A stretch of 64,000 nucleotides of DNA from Moheibacter sediminis (GTDB lineage: Bacteria; Bacteroidota; Bacteroidia; Flavobacteriales; Weeksellaceae). The translations under genes and the position numbers were made by a program. Below the pieces are notes generated by a model. It was not told the DNA's origin, did not search any database, and saw only the letters and a list, made by a program, of their open reading frames with translations. The stretch covers positions 1-64,000 of the forward strand of contig NZ_FWXS01000002.1 in the NCBI RefSeq assembly GCF_900176425.1. The letters run 5' to 3'. How positions within the stretch are numbered: position 1 is the first letter of the stretch; each line of letters opens with the position of its first letter. Below, piece by piece: positions 33,517 to 41,943 of the stretch.

Positions 33517-34290
33517 ATGAACATCATAAGCTACAACGTCAACGGTATCCGAGCCGCCATGAAAAAAGGACTCAACGAATGGATTGCTGCGGCACAGCCC
33601 GACGTACTTTGCCTCCAAGAAATCAAAGCAAACGAGAATCAAATCGCAAATGAAATGCAGATTTTGACAGATTTGGGATACAATTCCTATTGGCATTCCG
33701 CACAGAAAAAGGGTTACAGTGGTGTTGCAATTCTCACCAAAGAAAAACCACTTCATGTCCAATTCGGAACCGGTATCGACTACATTGACAACGAAGGACG
33801 CGTTTTGCGTGTAGATTTTGCAGATGTTTCTATCATCAGTCTTTATCTTCCAAGCGGTACCAACCTGGATAGGTTAGATTTTAAAATGCAATTTTGCCAT
33901 GATTTTTTAAATTACATCAAAGAACTCAGAATTTCCCATCCAAACTTGGTAATTTGTGGTGATTATAATATCTGTCACGAAGCCATCGACATTTGGGATC
34001 CGATTCGAAATGCGAAAGTTTCGGGATTTTTGCCGATGGAACGCGAATGGCTCAGCGAATATATCATACAATGCGATTTGATCGATTCATTCCGTTATTT
34101 CGTCAAAGAACCGCACCACTACAGCTGGTGGAGCCAAAGATTTCCAAGTGTAAGACTCGAAAACAAAGGCTGGCGTATCGACTACAATATGGTCAGCAAA
34201 CCATTGGAAAATAAATTGAAAAGAGCAGCCATTTTGCCCGAAGCCAAACATTCCGACCATTGCCCGGTTTTGGTGGAATTAGATGTTTAA
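33517..34290 (+). CDS. xth: Exodeoxyribonuclease III
   Basis: The 257-residue protein has the exonuclease III/AP endonuclease sites: MNIISYNVNGIRAAMKKGL, VLCLQEIKANE (metal-binding Glu), HSAQKKGYSGVAILTK, VICGDYNICHEAIDIW and the final AKHSDHCPVLVEL with the catalytic Asp-His. It cleaves at abasic sites and removes 3' blocking groups in base excision repair. Length equals the usual 255-270. The downstream DUF2461 gene starts 20 bases after its stop, so the two may be cotranscribed. Confidence 0.96.
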   Translation: MNIISYNVNGIRAAMKKGLNEWIAAAQPDVLCLQEIKANENQIANEMQILTDLGYNSYWHSAQKKGYSGVAILTKEKPLHVQFGTGIDYIDNEGRVLRVDFADVSIISLYLPSGTNLDRLDFKMQFCHDFLNYIKELRISHPNLVICGDYNICHEAIDIWDPIRNAKVSGFLPMEREWLSEYIIQCDLIDSFRYFVKEPHHYSWWSQRFPSVRLENKGWRIDYNMVSKPLENKLKRAAILPEAKHSDHCPVLVELDV

Positions 34291-34310
34291 CTTTAATAAA
34301 TTTAAATTAT

Positions 34311-34979
34311 ATGAACTACTTCACCCCCGAATTCCTACAATTCCTACGAGAATTACCTGCTAATAACAATCGCGATTGGTTTCACGAAAACAAAAAACAC
34401 TACGAAGAATTTGTAAAATTTCCGTTTGAGAAATTCGTAACAAATTTGATTGAAGCTTTTAAAAATGAAGGTTTAGCTGTTGGCGAATTAACTGCGAAAG
34501 AATGCATTTTCCGCATCAATCGCGACATCCGTTTCAGTCAGGACAAATCTCCATATAAAATTCATGTTTCAGCGTTGATTGCTCCCGGCGGACGCAAGAG
34601 CATGAACAGTTTTGGAGCGTACATTGAACTTTCTGGCGAACACGTTCGTTTGTACAGCGGTGCTTATCAACCTTCGCCGGAACTTTTGCAGCAAATCCGT
34701 CAAAAAATTTATGACGAACCGGAACGTTTGCAAGAATTGATTTCAGATAAAAAATTCAAACAAAATTTCGGAGAAATTCGTGGCGAGAAAAATAAACGCA
34801 TCAATAAACCTTTCTCCGAAATCATCGAAAAACAACATTTAATTCTCAATAAATCATTCTATTATTTCAAAAATTACGATCCGGAAATCGTTTTGGAAAA
34901 TGATTTCATCAAACAATTAATCAAAGATTATAAAATCATTCAACCATTGAATCATTATTTCGAAGAAGCGATTCTATAA
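34311..34979 (+). CDS. DUF2461 domain-containing protein
   Basis: The 222-residue protein matches the DUF2461 family (TIGR02453): FTPEFLQFLRELPANNNRDW with FHENKKHYEEF, then RINRDIRFSQDKSPYKIHVS in the middle and LSGEHVRLYSGAYQPSPELL. No biochemical activity is established for the family. The frame is open from 34260, overlapping xth, but the ATG at 34311 matches the family start and follows the xth stop. The promoter for ffh lies just past its end. Confidence 0.9.
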   Translation: MNYFTPEFLQFLRELPANNNRDWFHENKKHYEEFVKFPFEKFVTNLIEAFKNEGLAVGELTAKECIFRINRDIRFSQDKSPYKIHVSALIAPGGRKSMNSFGAYIELSGEHVRLYSGAYQPSPELLQQIRQKIYDEPERLQELISDKKFKQNFGEIRGEKNKRINKPFSEIIEKQHLILNKSFYYFKNYDPEIVLENDFIKQLIKDYKIIQPLNHYFEEAIL

Positions 34980-35023
34980 TAAAAACATCAAACTTCCATC
35001 TTCCAACATCCAACCAAAAATCT

Positions 35024-35031
35024 TATCTTTG
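35024..35031 (+). promoter_or_regulatory. Promoter -7 element (TATCTTTG) for ffh
   Basis: TATCTTTG followed by CA matches the Bacteroidota -7 consensus, 22 bases before the ffh ATG at 35054. The -33 region has no clear TTG. Confidence 0.6.
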
Positions 35032-35053
35032 CAAACCAAAATAATCAAGAACG

Positions 35054-36391
35054 ATGTTCCAGAGTTTACAGGATAAATTAGACAAAGCATTACATACGCT
35101 CAAAGGAAAAGGGCAGATTACCGAAATCAACGTTGCAGAAACCATCAAAGAAGTGCGCAGAGCTCTGGTCGATGCCGACGTGAGTTACAAAGTAGCAAAG
35201 GATTTTACGGACAAAGTAAAAGAAAAAGCACTTGGGCAAAACGTAATTACTTCCCTGAATCCAAACCAGTTGATGGTCAAAATCGTCCATGACGAATTAG
35301 CCGAATTGATGGGTGGTGACAGTGAAGAATTAAATTTATCTGGAAATCCAACGATTATTTTGATTGCAGGTTTGCAAGGTTCCGGTAAGACAACGTTCTC
35401 CGGAAAATTGGCAAATTACCTGAAAACCAAAAAGGGCAAAAATCCTTTGTTGGTAGCGGGTGATGTTTACCGTCCGGCGGCGATTGAGCAGTTAAAAGTT
35501 TTGGGTGAGCAAATCGGCGTTCCTGTTTATGCCGAGACCGAAAATAAAAATCCGGTTCAGATTGCACAAAATGCTTTGCAGAAAGGGAAAGAAGGAAACC
35601 ACAATGTGATTATTATAGATACTGCGGGTCGTTTGGCGATTGATGAAGCGATGATGAATGAGATTCGTCAAGTACATCAAACTGTAAAACCTCACGAAAC
35701 TTTATTTGTCGTGGATTCCATGACCGGACAAGACGCAGTGAACACCGCGAAAGCATTCAATGATGTGTTGGATTACAACGGAGTTATTCTTACCAAATTA
35801 GACGGTGATACACGTGGTGGAGCGGCTTTGACGATTCGTACGGTGGTTGATAAACCTATTAAATTCATCTCGACCGGAGAAAAAATGGAAGCTTTGGATA
35901 TTTTCTATCCAAGTCGTATGGCGGACAGAATTCTCGGTATGGGTGACGTTGTTTCCTTGGTAGAACGTGCGCAGGAGCAGTTTGACGAGGAAGAAGCAAA
36001 ACGTTTACAAAAGAAAATTGCCAAAAATACATTTGATTTTGATGACTTTTTGAAACAAATTCAGCAAATCAAACGCATGGGTAACATGAAAGATTTGATG
36101 GGGATGATCCCCGGAGCTGGAAAGGCATTGAAAGACATTGAAATCGATGACAATGCATTCAAAGGGGTGGAAGCAATTATTCATTCCATGACACCAAAAG
36201 AAAGACAAAATCCTCAATTAATTGATGCAAGTCGTAAAAAGAGAATAGCTTCAGGTTCAGGAACTTCTGTTCAAGAAGTCAATCAGTTATTGAAACAATT
36301 CTCTGAAATGGGCAAAATGATGAAATTCATGCAATCTCCGGGTGGAAGACAAATGATGCAGGCAATGGGTAAAAATGCGCCAAAAGCTTAA
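35054..36391 (+). CDS. ffh: Signal recognition particle protein Ffh (SRP54)
   Basis: The 445-residue GTPase binds signal peptides of membrane proteins and 4.5S RNA. It has an N domain (MFQSLQDKLDKALHTLKG), G1 GLQGSGKTTFSGKLA, the DTAGRL motif, G4 TKLDGDTRGGAA and a methionine-rich M domain (MGKMMKFMQSPGGRQMMQAM). All motifs are intact. The gene has its own promoter and a strong terminator, so it is monocistronic. Confidence 0.97.
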   Translation: MFQSLQDKLDKALHTLKGKGQITEINVAETIKEVRRALVDADVSYKVAKDFTDKVKEKALGQNVITSLNPNQLMVKIVHDELAELMGGDSEELNLSGNPTIILIAGLQGSGKTTFSGKLANYLKTKKGKNPLLVAGDVYRPAAIEQLKVLGEQIGVPVYAETENKNPVQIAQNALQKGKEGNHNVIIIDTAGRLAIDEAMMNEIRQVHQTVKPHETLFVVDSMTGQDAVNTAKAFNDVLDYNGVILTKLDGDTRGGAALTIRTVVDKPIKFISTGEKMEALDIFYPSRMADRILGMGDVVSLVERAQEQFDEEEAKRLQKKIAKNTFDFDDFLKQIQQIKRMGNMKDLMGMIPGAGKALKDIEIDDNAFKGVEAIIHSMTPKERQNPQLIDASRKKRIASGSGTSVQEVNQLLKQFSEMGKMMKFMQSPGGRQMMQAMGKNAPKA

Positions 36392-36443
36392 TTCGAAAAT
36401 TTTCAGGAACTTATCCCGCTGTACTTTACAATAATTTTTGATG

Positions 36444-36473
36444 ACTCCTTTTTTGTTGCTGCAAAAAAGGAGT
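36444..36473 (+). terminator. Terminator after ffh
   Basis: The stem pairs ACTCCTTTTTTG (36444-36455) with CAAAAAAGGAGT (36462-36473), 12 bp with a six-base loop. It lies 53 bases past the ffh stop. The U-tract after the stem is short (TTTCATTT), so efficiency is uncertain. Confidence 0.65.
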
Positions 36474-36569
36474 TTCATTTCATTCCCACTCTTTTTTGCA
36501 GACAAAAAATCTCGTTCTCTGCAAAATGATTTCCACTGCCATCGGGGTTAATTTCACATTATGGTTTAT

Positions 36570-38291
36570 TTAATTTTTTATAATTTTTCCAGAATCAATC
36601 ACTTTTCCATCTTCTGAAATTTTGTAAAAATAAATTCCATTAGATAGATTTGAAATATTGATTTTAGTTTTATTATTTAATTCTAAATCAAATATTTGAA
36701 TTTGTTTTCCTTCTGAATTAATCAATTCAAATTTTGAATTGGAATCAAATTTTCCATCAATAAATAAAGTATCTTTCGATGGATTCGGATAAACTTTGAA
36801 TTCTGATTTATTAATTTCACTTAAAGCCATAGTTCCGTTTCCTTCAGTTAGATTATAAATGTTATTGATATCTAATCCTGAAAAATTCTCTACCAATCCC
36901 GAAGGCCATTTAATTTGAATTTCTTGAATTTCCGCAGCATTTCCCAACCCAAAATGTGTAGTCAAACTGTTTTGACTTGCATAGCCAGATGAAGCTTCAA
37001 CTTTTCGCATTTGTGTGACAGAATTTCCATTTATTACAGCAGTTATTTTTACAATTGTACCGATTGCAGATTTGTTGGAATTCGTTCCGATACATTTTAT
37101 TTTAATCCAATTATTTCCTGTTCCTGTATTTTTAAAAACAGCATTTTCTTGTGATTCATTTTCATTATTTGCTAATATCACATCCAACCACCCATCGTTA
37201 TTATAATCTCCAAAAGCCGCGCTGTATGTCCATCCTTCATGATTTGCCAAAATTGAAGAAGTATTTTTTGTGAAATTCCCATTTCCATCATTGATGAAAA
37301 TTGAATTGGTGAAATGAGTATCTGAATAGGAATTTGCGATAAATAAGTCCAAATCGCCGTCATTGTCAAAATCGCCAAAAGTGGAACCAAAAGAATTCGT
37401 GATTTCTGCGGAAATTTCAGAATCTAAATCTTCTGTAAAAATCCCATTTTCATTGATGAACAATTGATTGGAATGCTCGTAATTCGTAACCAGCAAATCA
37501 AAATCGCCATCATTATCTACGTCAGCCCATGAACTTCCCATTGAATTTTTGAGATCCTGTACAATTGCTAAATCAGTTATCTGAGTAAAATTATTAGGAC
37601 CGTCATTTCTATAGAGTGTATTTTTATTATTGCCTTCATTGGTTACAAATAAATCTGAATCTCCGTCATTGTCATAATCTACCCAATCCACAGAACGAGA
37701 AGGAATATTTTCGTTTGTAATGATCAAATCAGTTCTTTGAATGAATGAGCCATCTCCTTGATTCTCAAAGTATAAATTGCGCAAAGATTGTGCGCTGTTC
37801 GTAATGTATAAATCCAATAATTGATCATTGTTGACATCAATCAAGGTAGCAGTTTCTGAATAAGTTAAATTTGGAGCAACATTCGGATCAAAAGTAAAAG
37901 TTGAATTCCCATTGTTTCTGTAAAAGTAATTTCGTTTCGGCTGACCGCCCGAACCCCAAGTTACCACAAATCCATCTAAATCATTATCATTGTCAACATC
38001 TGCAAAACTGGCTCCGACAGCGCGGATGCTGTGTTCCACGATATCATCATCGGTCACAGTGATGAAACTTCCGTTACCATTGTTCAGATAAAGCATATTT
38101 TTTTCGCCTGTCGAGAGTCCGTTTGTGAAGAAAATATCGTCCCATCCATCACCGTTTACATCTATGAAATTGGCACTTCTTGAAGAAGATAGGGTAGTAG
38201 TAATATCCGGAAAATTCATTTTTTCAAAGGATTGCGCGTAGGAATGACTTAAGAGAAATAATGTAATCACACTTAAAATAAAAGTTTTCAT
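36570..38291 (-). CDS. Secreted FG-GAP/VCBS repeat protein with ASPIC/UnbV and T9SS sorting domains
   Basis: The 573-residue protein has a Sec signal peptide (MKTFILSVITLFLLSHSYAQ) and then at least seven repeats with the D-x-D-x-D-G calcium-loop type (FIDVNGDGWDDIFFTNG, FGDFDNDGDLDLFIANS), giving a beta-propeller. An ASPIC/UnbV domain follows near residues 385-480 (KSAIGTIVKITAV; EIQIKWPSGLVENF), and the C-terminal T9SS type A tail (FKVYPNPSKDTLFIDG) ends at 573. It is exported by the type IX system to the cell surface or medium. The ligand is unknown. It is transcribed divergently from the LytS-like gene. Confidence 0.9.
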   Translation of the reverse strand: MKTFILSVITLFLLSHSYAQSFEKMNFPDITTTLSSSRSANFIDVNGDGWDDIFFTNGLSTGEKNMLYLNNGNGSFITVTDDDIVEHSIRAVGASFADVDNDNDLDGFVVTWGSGGQPKRNYFYRNNGNSTFTFDPNVAPNLTYSETATLIDVNNDQLLDLYITNSAQSLRNLYFENQGDGSFIQRTDLIITNENIPSRSVDWVDYDNDGDSDLFVTNEGNNKNTLYRNDGPNNFTQITDLAIVQDLKNSMGSSWADVDNDGDFDLLVTNYEHSNQLFINENGIFTEDLDSEISAEITNSFGSTFGDFDNDGDLDLFIANSYSDTHFTNSIFINDGNGNFTKNTSSILANHEGWTYSAAFGDYNNDGWLDVILANNENESQENAVFKNTGTGNNWIKIKCIGTNSNKSAIGTIVKITAVINGNSVTQMRKVEASSGYASQNSLTTHFGLGNAAEIQEIQIKWPSGLVENFSGLDINNIYNLTEGNGTMALSEINKSEFKVYPNPSKDTLFIDGKFDSNSKFELINSEGKQIQIFDLELNNKTKINISNLSNGIYFYKISEDGKVIDSGKIIKN

Positions 38292-38449
38292 AACAATATG
38301 ATTTTGAATTAATTTCAGTAAAATTCTGAATCATAATTTTGGGTTGTATAAATTTGATATGAAGCCTGAAAATTTTGATATAAAAGCTGATAATTTGTTT
38401 ATCAAGTGATTGAAAAACAATTGATTCTGAACGATTTTTCAACCTTTAA

Positions 38450-39508
38450 ATGAAAATTATTGATTTCCTTTGTTTAAATTTTTATAAAATGAACCGGGTA
38501 AAATGGGTTTTGATTTTATGGTTAATTCTGGCTGTCTCAACATTTTTTCAGTTGTTTGCAGTTGAATATTCAGGAAGATATGATTATCAATTGATTGATT
38601 ATATGATAACTCCGTTAGGAACTATGTTCAACGGGGTGTTGTTATTTTTCCTTATGGTTTTACCATTTTTTGATGTAACTTCAAAATACAGCAACTTCAA
38701 AAGGATTTTATTTCTTTGTCTGTTTGGAGTTTTTTATGCGTTTGTATTTATATTGACGTTGCACTTAATTCCACATGTTTTTTATCCAAACCCTTCTGAC
38801 TATAAGGAAAGTGTGTTTAGTTTTATCGTGGGGGATTTTCATAATGTATTGAAAAACTATTTATTTCAAATTGCAATTCTCTATGCTTTTGAGTTCATAG
38901 GAAAAGAAAGAAATTCTATCAATCAACAGAAAAACCTTGAAATTGAATTAAATCAAACCAAACTTCAAATTTTGAAAAGCCAGTTGCAGCCGCATTTTCT
39001 ATTCAATGCATTGAACAGTGTGGTGGCGGAAATAGATGAAAATAAACAAAAAGCGCAGGAAATGATTGTCAATCTGAGTGACATTCTCCGCACAACTTTA
39101 AACAGTAATTTTGAAATTCCGATTACTTTGGAAGAAGAAATTTCAACGATTAAAAAATATCTTTCCATAGAAAAAACCAGATATGAAGAACAATTAGATT
39201 ATGAAATTAAAATTTCTCCCGAGGCTTCAAAAATGAAATTGCCGAGTTTGATTCTTCAGCCTTTGGTAGAAAATTCTATCAAGCATGGGTTTAAAGGATT
39301 TAATAATTCACTTAAAATTATAATTGAAGCGGATGAAGGAGAAAAATCTGTATTTGTCAAAAATAATGGAGCAAAATTAACAAGTCAAATTCACCAAATT
39401 GGATTGAATAATGTCGCGGAACGAATGGAAATTTTTACAGGAAATAAAAATTCATTCCAAATCTATCAGGAAGGTGAATGGGTAATCAATAAAATCCTAT
39501 TAAAATGA
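38450..39508 (+). CDS. LytS-type sensor histidine kinase
   Basis: The 352-residue sensor has four hydrophobic segments in the first 150 residues (e.g. WVLILWLILAVSTFFQLF and FLMVLPFF). The His_kinase domain follows with SQLQPHFLFNALNSVVAEI (phosphorylated His near residue 181), and the ATP-binding region has LILQPLVENSIKHGF (N box) and GLNNVAERM. This is the LytS/YehU family, which pairs with LytTR regulators. ATG at 38489 (MNRVKWVLI) could be an alternative start. It overlaps the response regulator by four bases, so the two are translated together. Confidence 0.92.
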   Translation: MKIIDFLCLNFYKMNRVKWVLILWLILAVSTFFQLFAVEYSGRYDYQLIDYMITPLGTMFNGVLLFFLMVLPFFDVTSKYSNFKRILFLCLFGVFYAFVFILTLHLIPHVFYPNPSDYKESVFSFIVGDFHNVLKNYLFQIAILYAFEFIGKERNSINQQKNLEIELNQTKLQILKSQLQPHFLFNALNSVVAEIDENKQKAQEMIVNLSDILRTTLNSNFEIPITLEEEISTIKKYLSIEKTRYEEQLDYEIKISPEASKMKLPSLILQPLVENSIKHGFKGFNNSLKIIIEADEGEKSVFVKNNGAKLTSQIHQIGLNNVAERMEIFTGNKNSFQIYQEGEWVINKILLK

Positions 39509-40242
39509 AAAGATTAAGTGCAATTGCTGTCGATGATGAGGCGCCGGCATTGAGACGACTTATAAAAATGATTGAGGGAAACTCTGATATTCAGTTGATT
39601 GCTTCAGCGAAATCTGCATTGGAAGCCAAAAAAGTAATAATTGAATTTAAACCGGATTTGCTTTTGCTTGACATCCAGCTAAAAGATGCGACTGCATTTG
39701 ATTTGCTTTCTGAAATTAAGAATCATTTTTACGGAAAAACCATTTTTATTACGGCTTATGACCAATATGCCATAAAAGCATTTGAATATGAAGCAATTGA
39801 TTACCTATTGAAACCTTACACACAAGAGCGTTTTAATTCTGCTATTAGCAGGATTATTTCAAAACAGGAAAAGACTGATTTAAATGATTTAATGAATTTA
39901 TTGAAAAATTATACAGTTAATTCTCCTAAAATGCTGGCGATACCGGAAGGTGTTAAAAATCATTTCATTGAAAAAGAAAAGTTACAATACATCATTTCAG
40001 AGGGGTATTATTGTAGTTTTATTTCTTCAGACGAGAAAAAGTTGATCAGAATTTCTCTGAAAAAATTAGAAGAATTTTTGCCAGAAGGTTTTATGAGAAT
40101 TAATAAATCTACAATTATCAATAAAGATTTCATTATGGAATCAAGTCATCATAAATCAACTGTAAAAATTATAATGTCTGACCAAAATGAATTTTATGTT
40201 TCAGAGAATTTTATAAAGAATTTTCAAAAGGAGATAATTTAG
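39505..40242 (+). CDS. LytTR family response regulator
   Basis: The 245-residue regulator has a receiver domain with LSAIAVDDEAPALRRL, the phospho-acceptor Asp in LLLLDIQLKDATAF (near 53), IFITAYDQYAIKAF and the lysine of DYLLKPYT. A LytTR DNA-binding domain occupies about residues 145-245 (YIISEGYYCSF ... FMRINKSTIINKDFI). It is the partner of the LytS-like kinase. The targets are not obvious here. It ends 12 bases from the convergent obgE stop. Confidence 0.93.
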   Translation: MKRLSAIAVDDEAPALRRLIKMIEGNSDIQLIASAKSALEAKKVIIEFKPDLLLLDIQLKDATAFDLLSEIKNHFYGKTIFITAYDQYAIKAFEYEAIDYLLKPYTQERFNSAISRIISKQEKTDLNDLMNLLKNYTVNSPKMLAIPEGVKNHFIEKEKLQYIISEGYYCSFISSDEKKLIRISLKKLEEFLPEGFMRINKSTIINKDFIMESSHHKSTVKIIMSDQNEFYVSENFIKNFQKEII

Positions 40243-40254
40243 TCCTATTTTGAT

Positions 40255-41241
40255 TTAATCATTCAATTTATTCCAAAGCAAATCTTTCAACTCCATCAAT
40301 CCCAATTGAGCAACGGAAGAAATGTACAAATGCGGAATGTCTTTTGGAAGCAATTCAGAAATTTCTTCTTTTAATTCATCATCGAGCATATCGCTTTTAG
40401 AAATCGCTAAGATCCTTTCCTTGTCTAGTAATTCCGGATTGTATTCACGCAATTCATTCACTAAAATTTCATATTCTTTCACATGATCTTTGGAGTCTGC
40501 AGGAATTAAAAACAACAACAAAGAATTTCTTTCTATATGGCGTAAAAATCTATGTCCCAAACCTTTTCCTTCGGCAGCACCCTCTATAATTCCGGGAATA
40601 TCCGCCATCACAAAAGATTGGTGATTTCTATAAGGAACAATTCCTAAGTTGGGTGTGAGCGTTGTAAAAGCATAATCCGCAATTTTAGGTTTCGCCGCAG
40701 AAACGACTGAAAGCAAAGTTGATTTTCCAGCATTTGGAAACCCAACCAACCCAACATCCGCCAAAATTTTCAATTCAAGAATTACTTGCCCCTCCAATCC
40801 AGGTAACCCCGGCTGAGCATAACGTGGAGTTTGTCTTGTAGGAGAGCGGAAATGCCAGTTTCCAAGTCCGCCTTTTCCACCTTCCATCAAAATTACCTGT
40901 TGACCGTCTTCCGTGATTTCACCCATGAAATCTCCGTTTTCGTCTTTGGCAATTGTCCCGATTGGAACTTCAATGACCACATCATTTCCATCTGCACCGG
41001 TTGCGCGTGAAGTACCTCCATTTTTTCCGTTATCAGCCTTTAAATGACGTGTATATCGCAAGGGTAGGAGTGTCCATAGCTGCGCATTTCCTTTGAGAAT
41101 GATGTGTCCACCGCGTCCGCCGTCACCACCGTCAGGCCCACCTTTTTCGATAAATTTTTCACGGTGAAGGTGTGCAGATCCGGCGCCGCCATTTCCACTT
41201 TTACAGTTTAATTTGATGTAATCTACGAAGTTTGAATGCAA
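40255..41241 (-). CDS. obgE: GTPase Obg/CgtA
   Basis: The 328-residue protein begins with the glycine-rich Obg fold ([20 protein letters not shown], then [12 protein letters not shown]), followed by the G domain: G1 [13 protein letters not shown]3 [15 protein letters not shown] and G4 ISKSD rather than NKxD. It acts in late assembly of the 50S ribosomal subunit and stress control. The C-terminal OCT extension is absent, as in many Bacteroidota, which explains the shorter length. It is alone on its strand, with a 93-base gap to the next gene. Confidence 0.96.
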   Translation of the reverse strand: MHSNFVDYIKLNCKSGNGGAGSAHLHREKFIEKGGPDGGDGGRGGHIILKGNAQLWTLLPLRYTRHLKADNGKNGGTSRATGADGNDVVIEVPIGTIAKDENGDFMGEITEDGQQVILMEGGKGGLGNWHFRSPTRQTPRYAQPGLPGLEGQVILELKILADVGLVGFPNAGKSTLLSVVSAAKPKIADYAFTTLTPNLGIVPYRNHQSFVMADIPGIIEGAAEGKGLGHRFLRHIERNSLLLFLIPADSKDHVKEYEILVNELREYNPELLDKERILAISKSDMLDDELKEEISELLPKDIPHLYISSVAQLGLMELKDLLWNKLND

Positions 41242-41334
41242 AACTGAAGTTTTATTTAATTTGCAAAAATACGGATTTTAATTATGAGGTGGGCTGTATT
41301 GTAGAGATAATGCTCTTTTGATAAATTTAAAAAT

Positions 41335-41889
41335 TTATGATGATAAATCCGCAATACACTTTTCACGAATTATCCATATTTCTTCTAAGGAAAATGATTT
41401 TGATTTAATCCAATCATTAAGAAAATTTTTATGGAATTCCACTTTAAAATCAATAACCTGAGAGGGTTGTATTTCAATTTCTAAAATCAAATCATTAACA
41501 AAATTTAATTCTGAAGAATTTGAAGTTGTACAGTCAAATATTTGATTGTGGATTTTTAAATAATTATGCGCTTCAGGAATATAATCTAAATTGAATTCAT
41601 TTAAAGTGTTTTTAATTTTGGGCGTATTTTTTCCATTCATCCTGAAGATTCCCAACATCAATTTCACTTCAGCCTTTTGATTTTCAATTGCCAACTTTTT
41701 CAATAAAGCATGTTTGGAACTGCAAGTTCCTTTCATTTCATTCAAAACCAAAAGAAAATTTTCACGATTTGAATTTCTTCCGTATGGCAAATTTTTAATG
41801 AATTTCATCGCTTCAGAAAAGGAATTAATTTCCAATTTTTGAAATTTTTTAGAAATGGATTTTTCTGAAATTAAGATAAAATCAAACAT
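41335..41889 (-). CDS. Hypothetical protein with transglutaminase-like motif
   Basis: The 184-residue protein has KGTCSSKHALLKKLAIENQ near residue 75, matching the cysteine-bearing helix of transglutaminase-like folds. Later it has IPEAHNYLKIHNQIFDCTT, where His and Asp could complete a triad. No recognised named domain otherwise. Homologous small proteins are common in Flavobacteria without assigned roles. It has no export signal. It is alone between obgE and uvrA on the minus strand. The fold assignment is weak. Confidence 0.6.
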   Translation of the reverse strand: MFDFILISEKSISKKFQKLEINSFSEAMKFIKNLPYGRNSNRENFLLVLNEMKGTCSSKHALLKKLAIENQKAEVKLMLGIFRMNGKNTPKIKNTLNEFNLDYIPEAHNYLKIHNQIFDCTTSNSSELNFVNDLILEIEIQPSQVIDFKVEFHKNFLNDWIKSKSFSLEEIWIIREKCIADLSS

Positions 41890-41943
41890 AAATTACTTTT
41901 AAAATCATTTATAATTCAACATTTAAAATTCAAAATAATAAAT

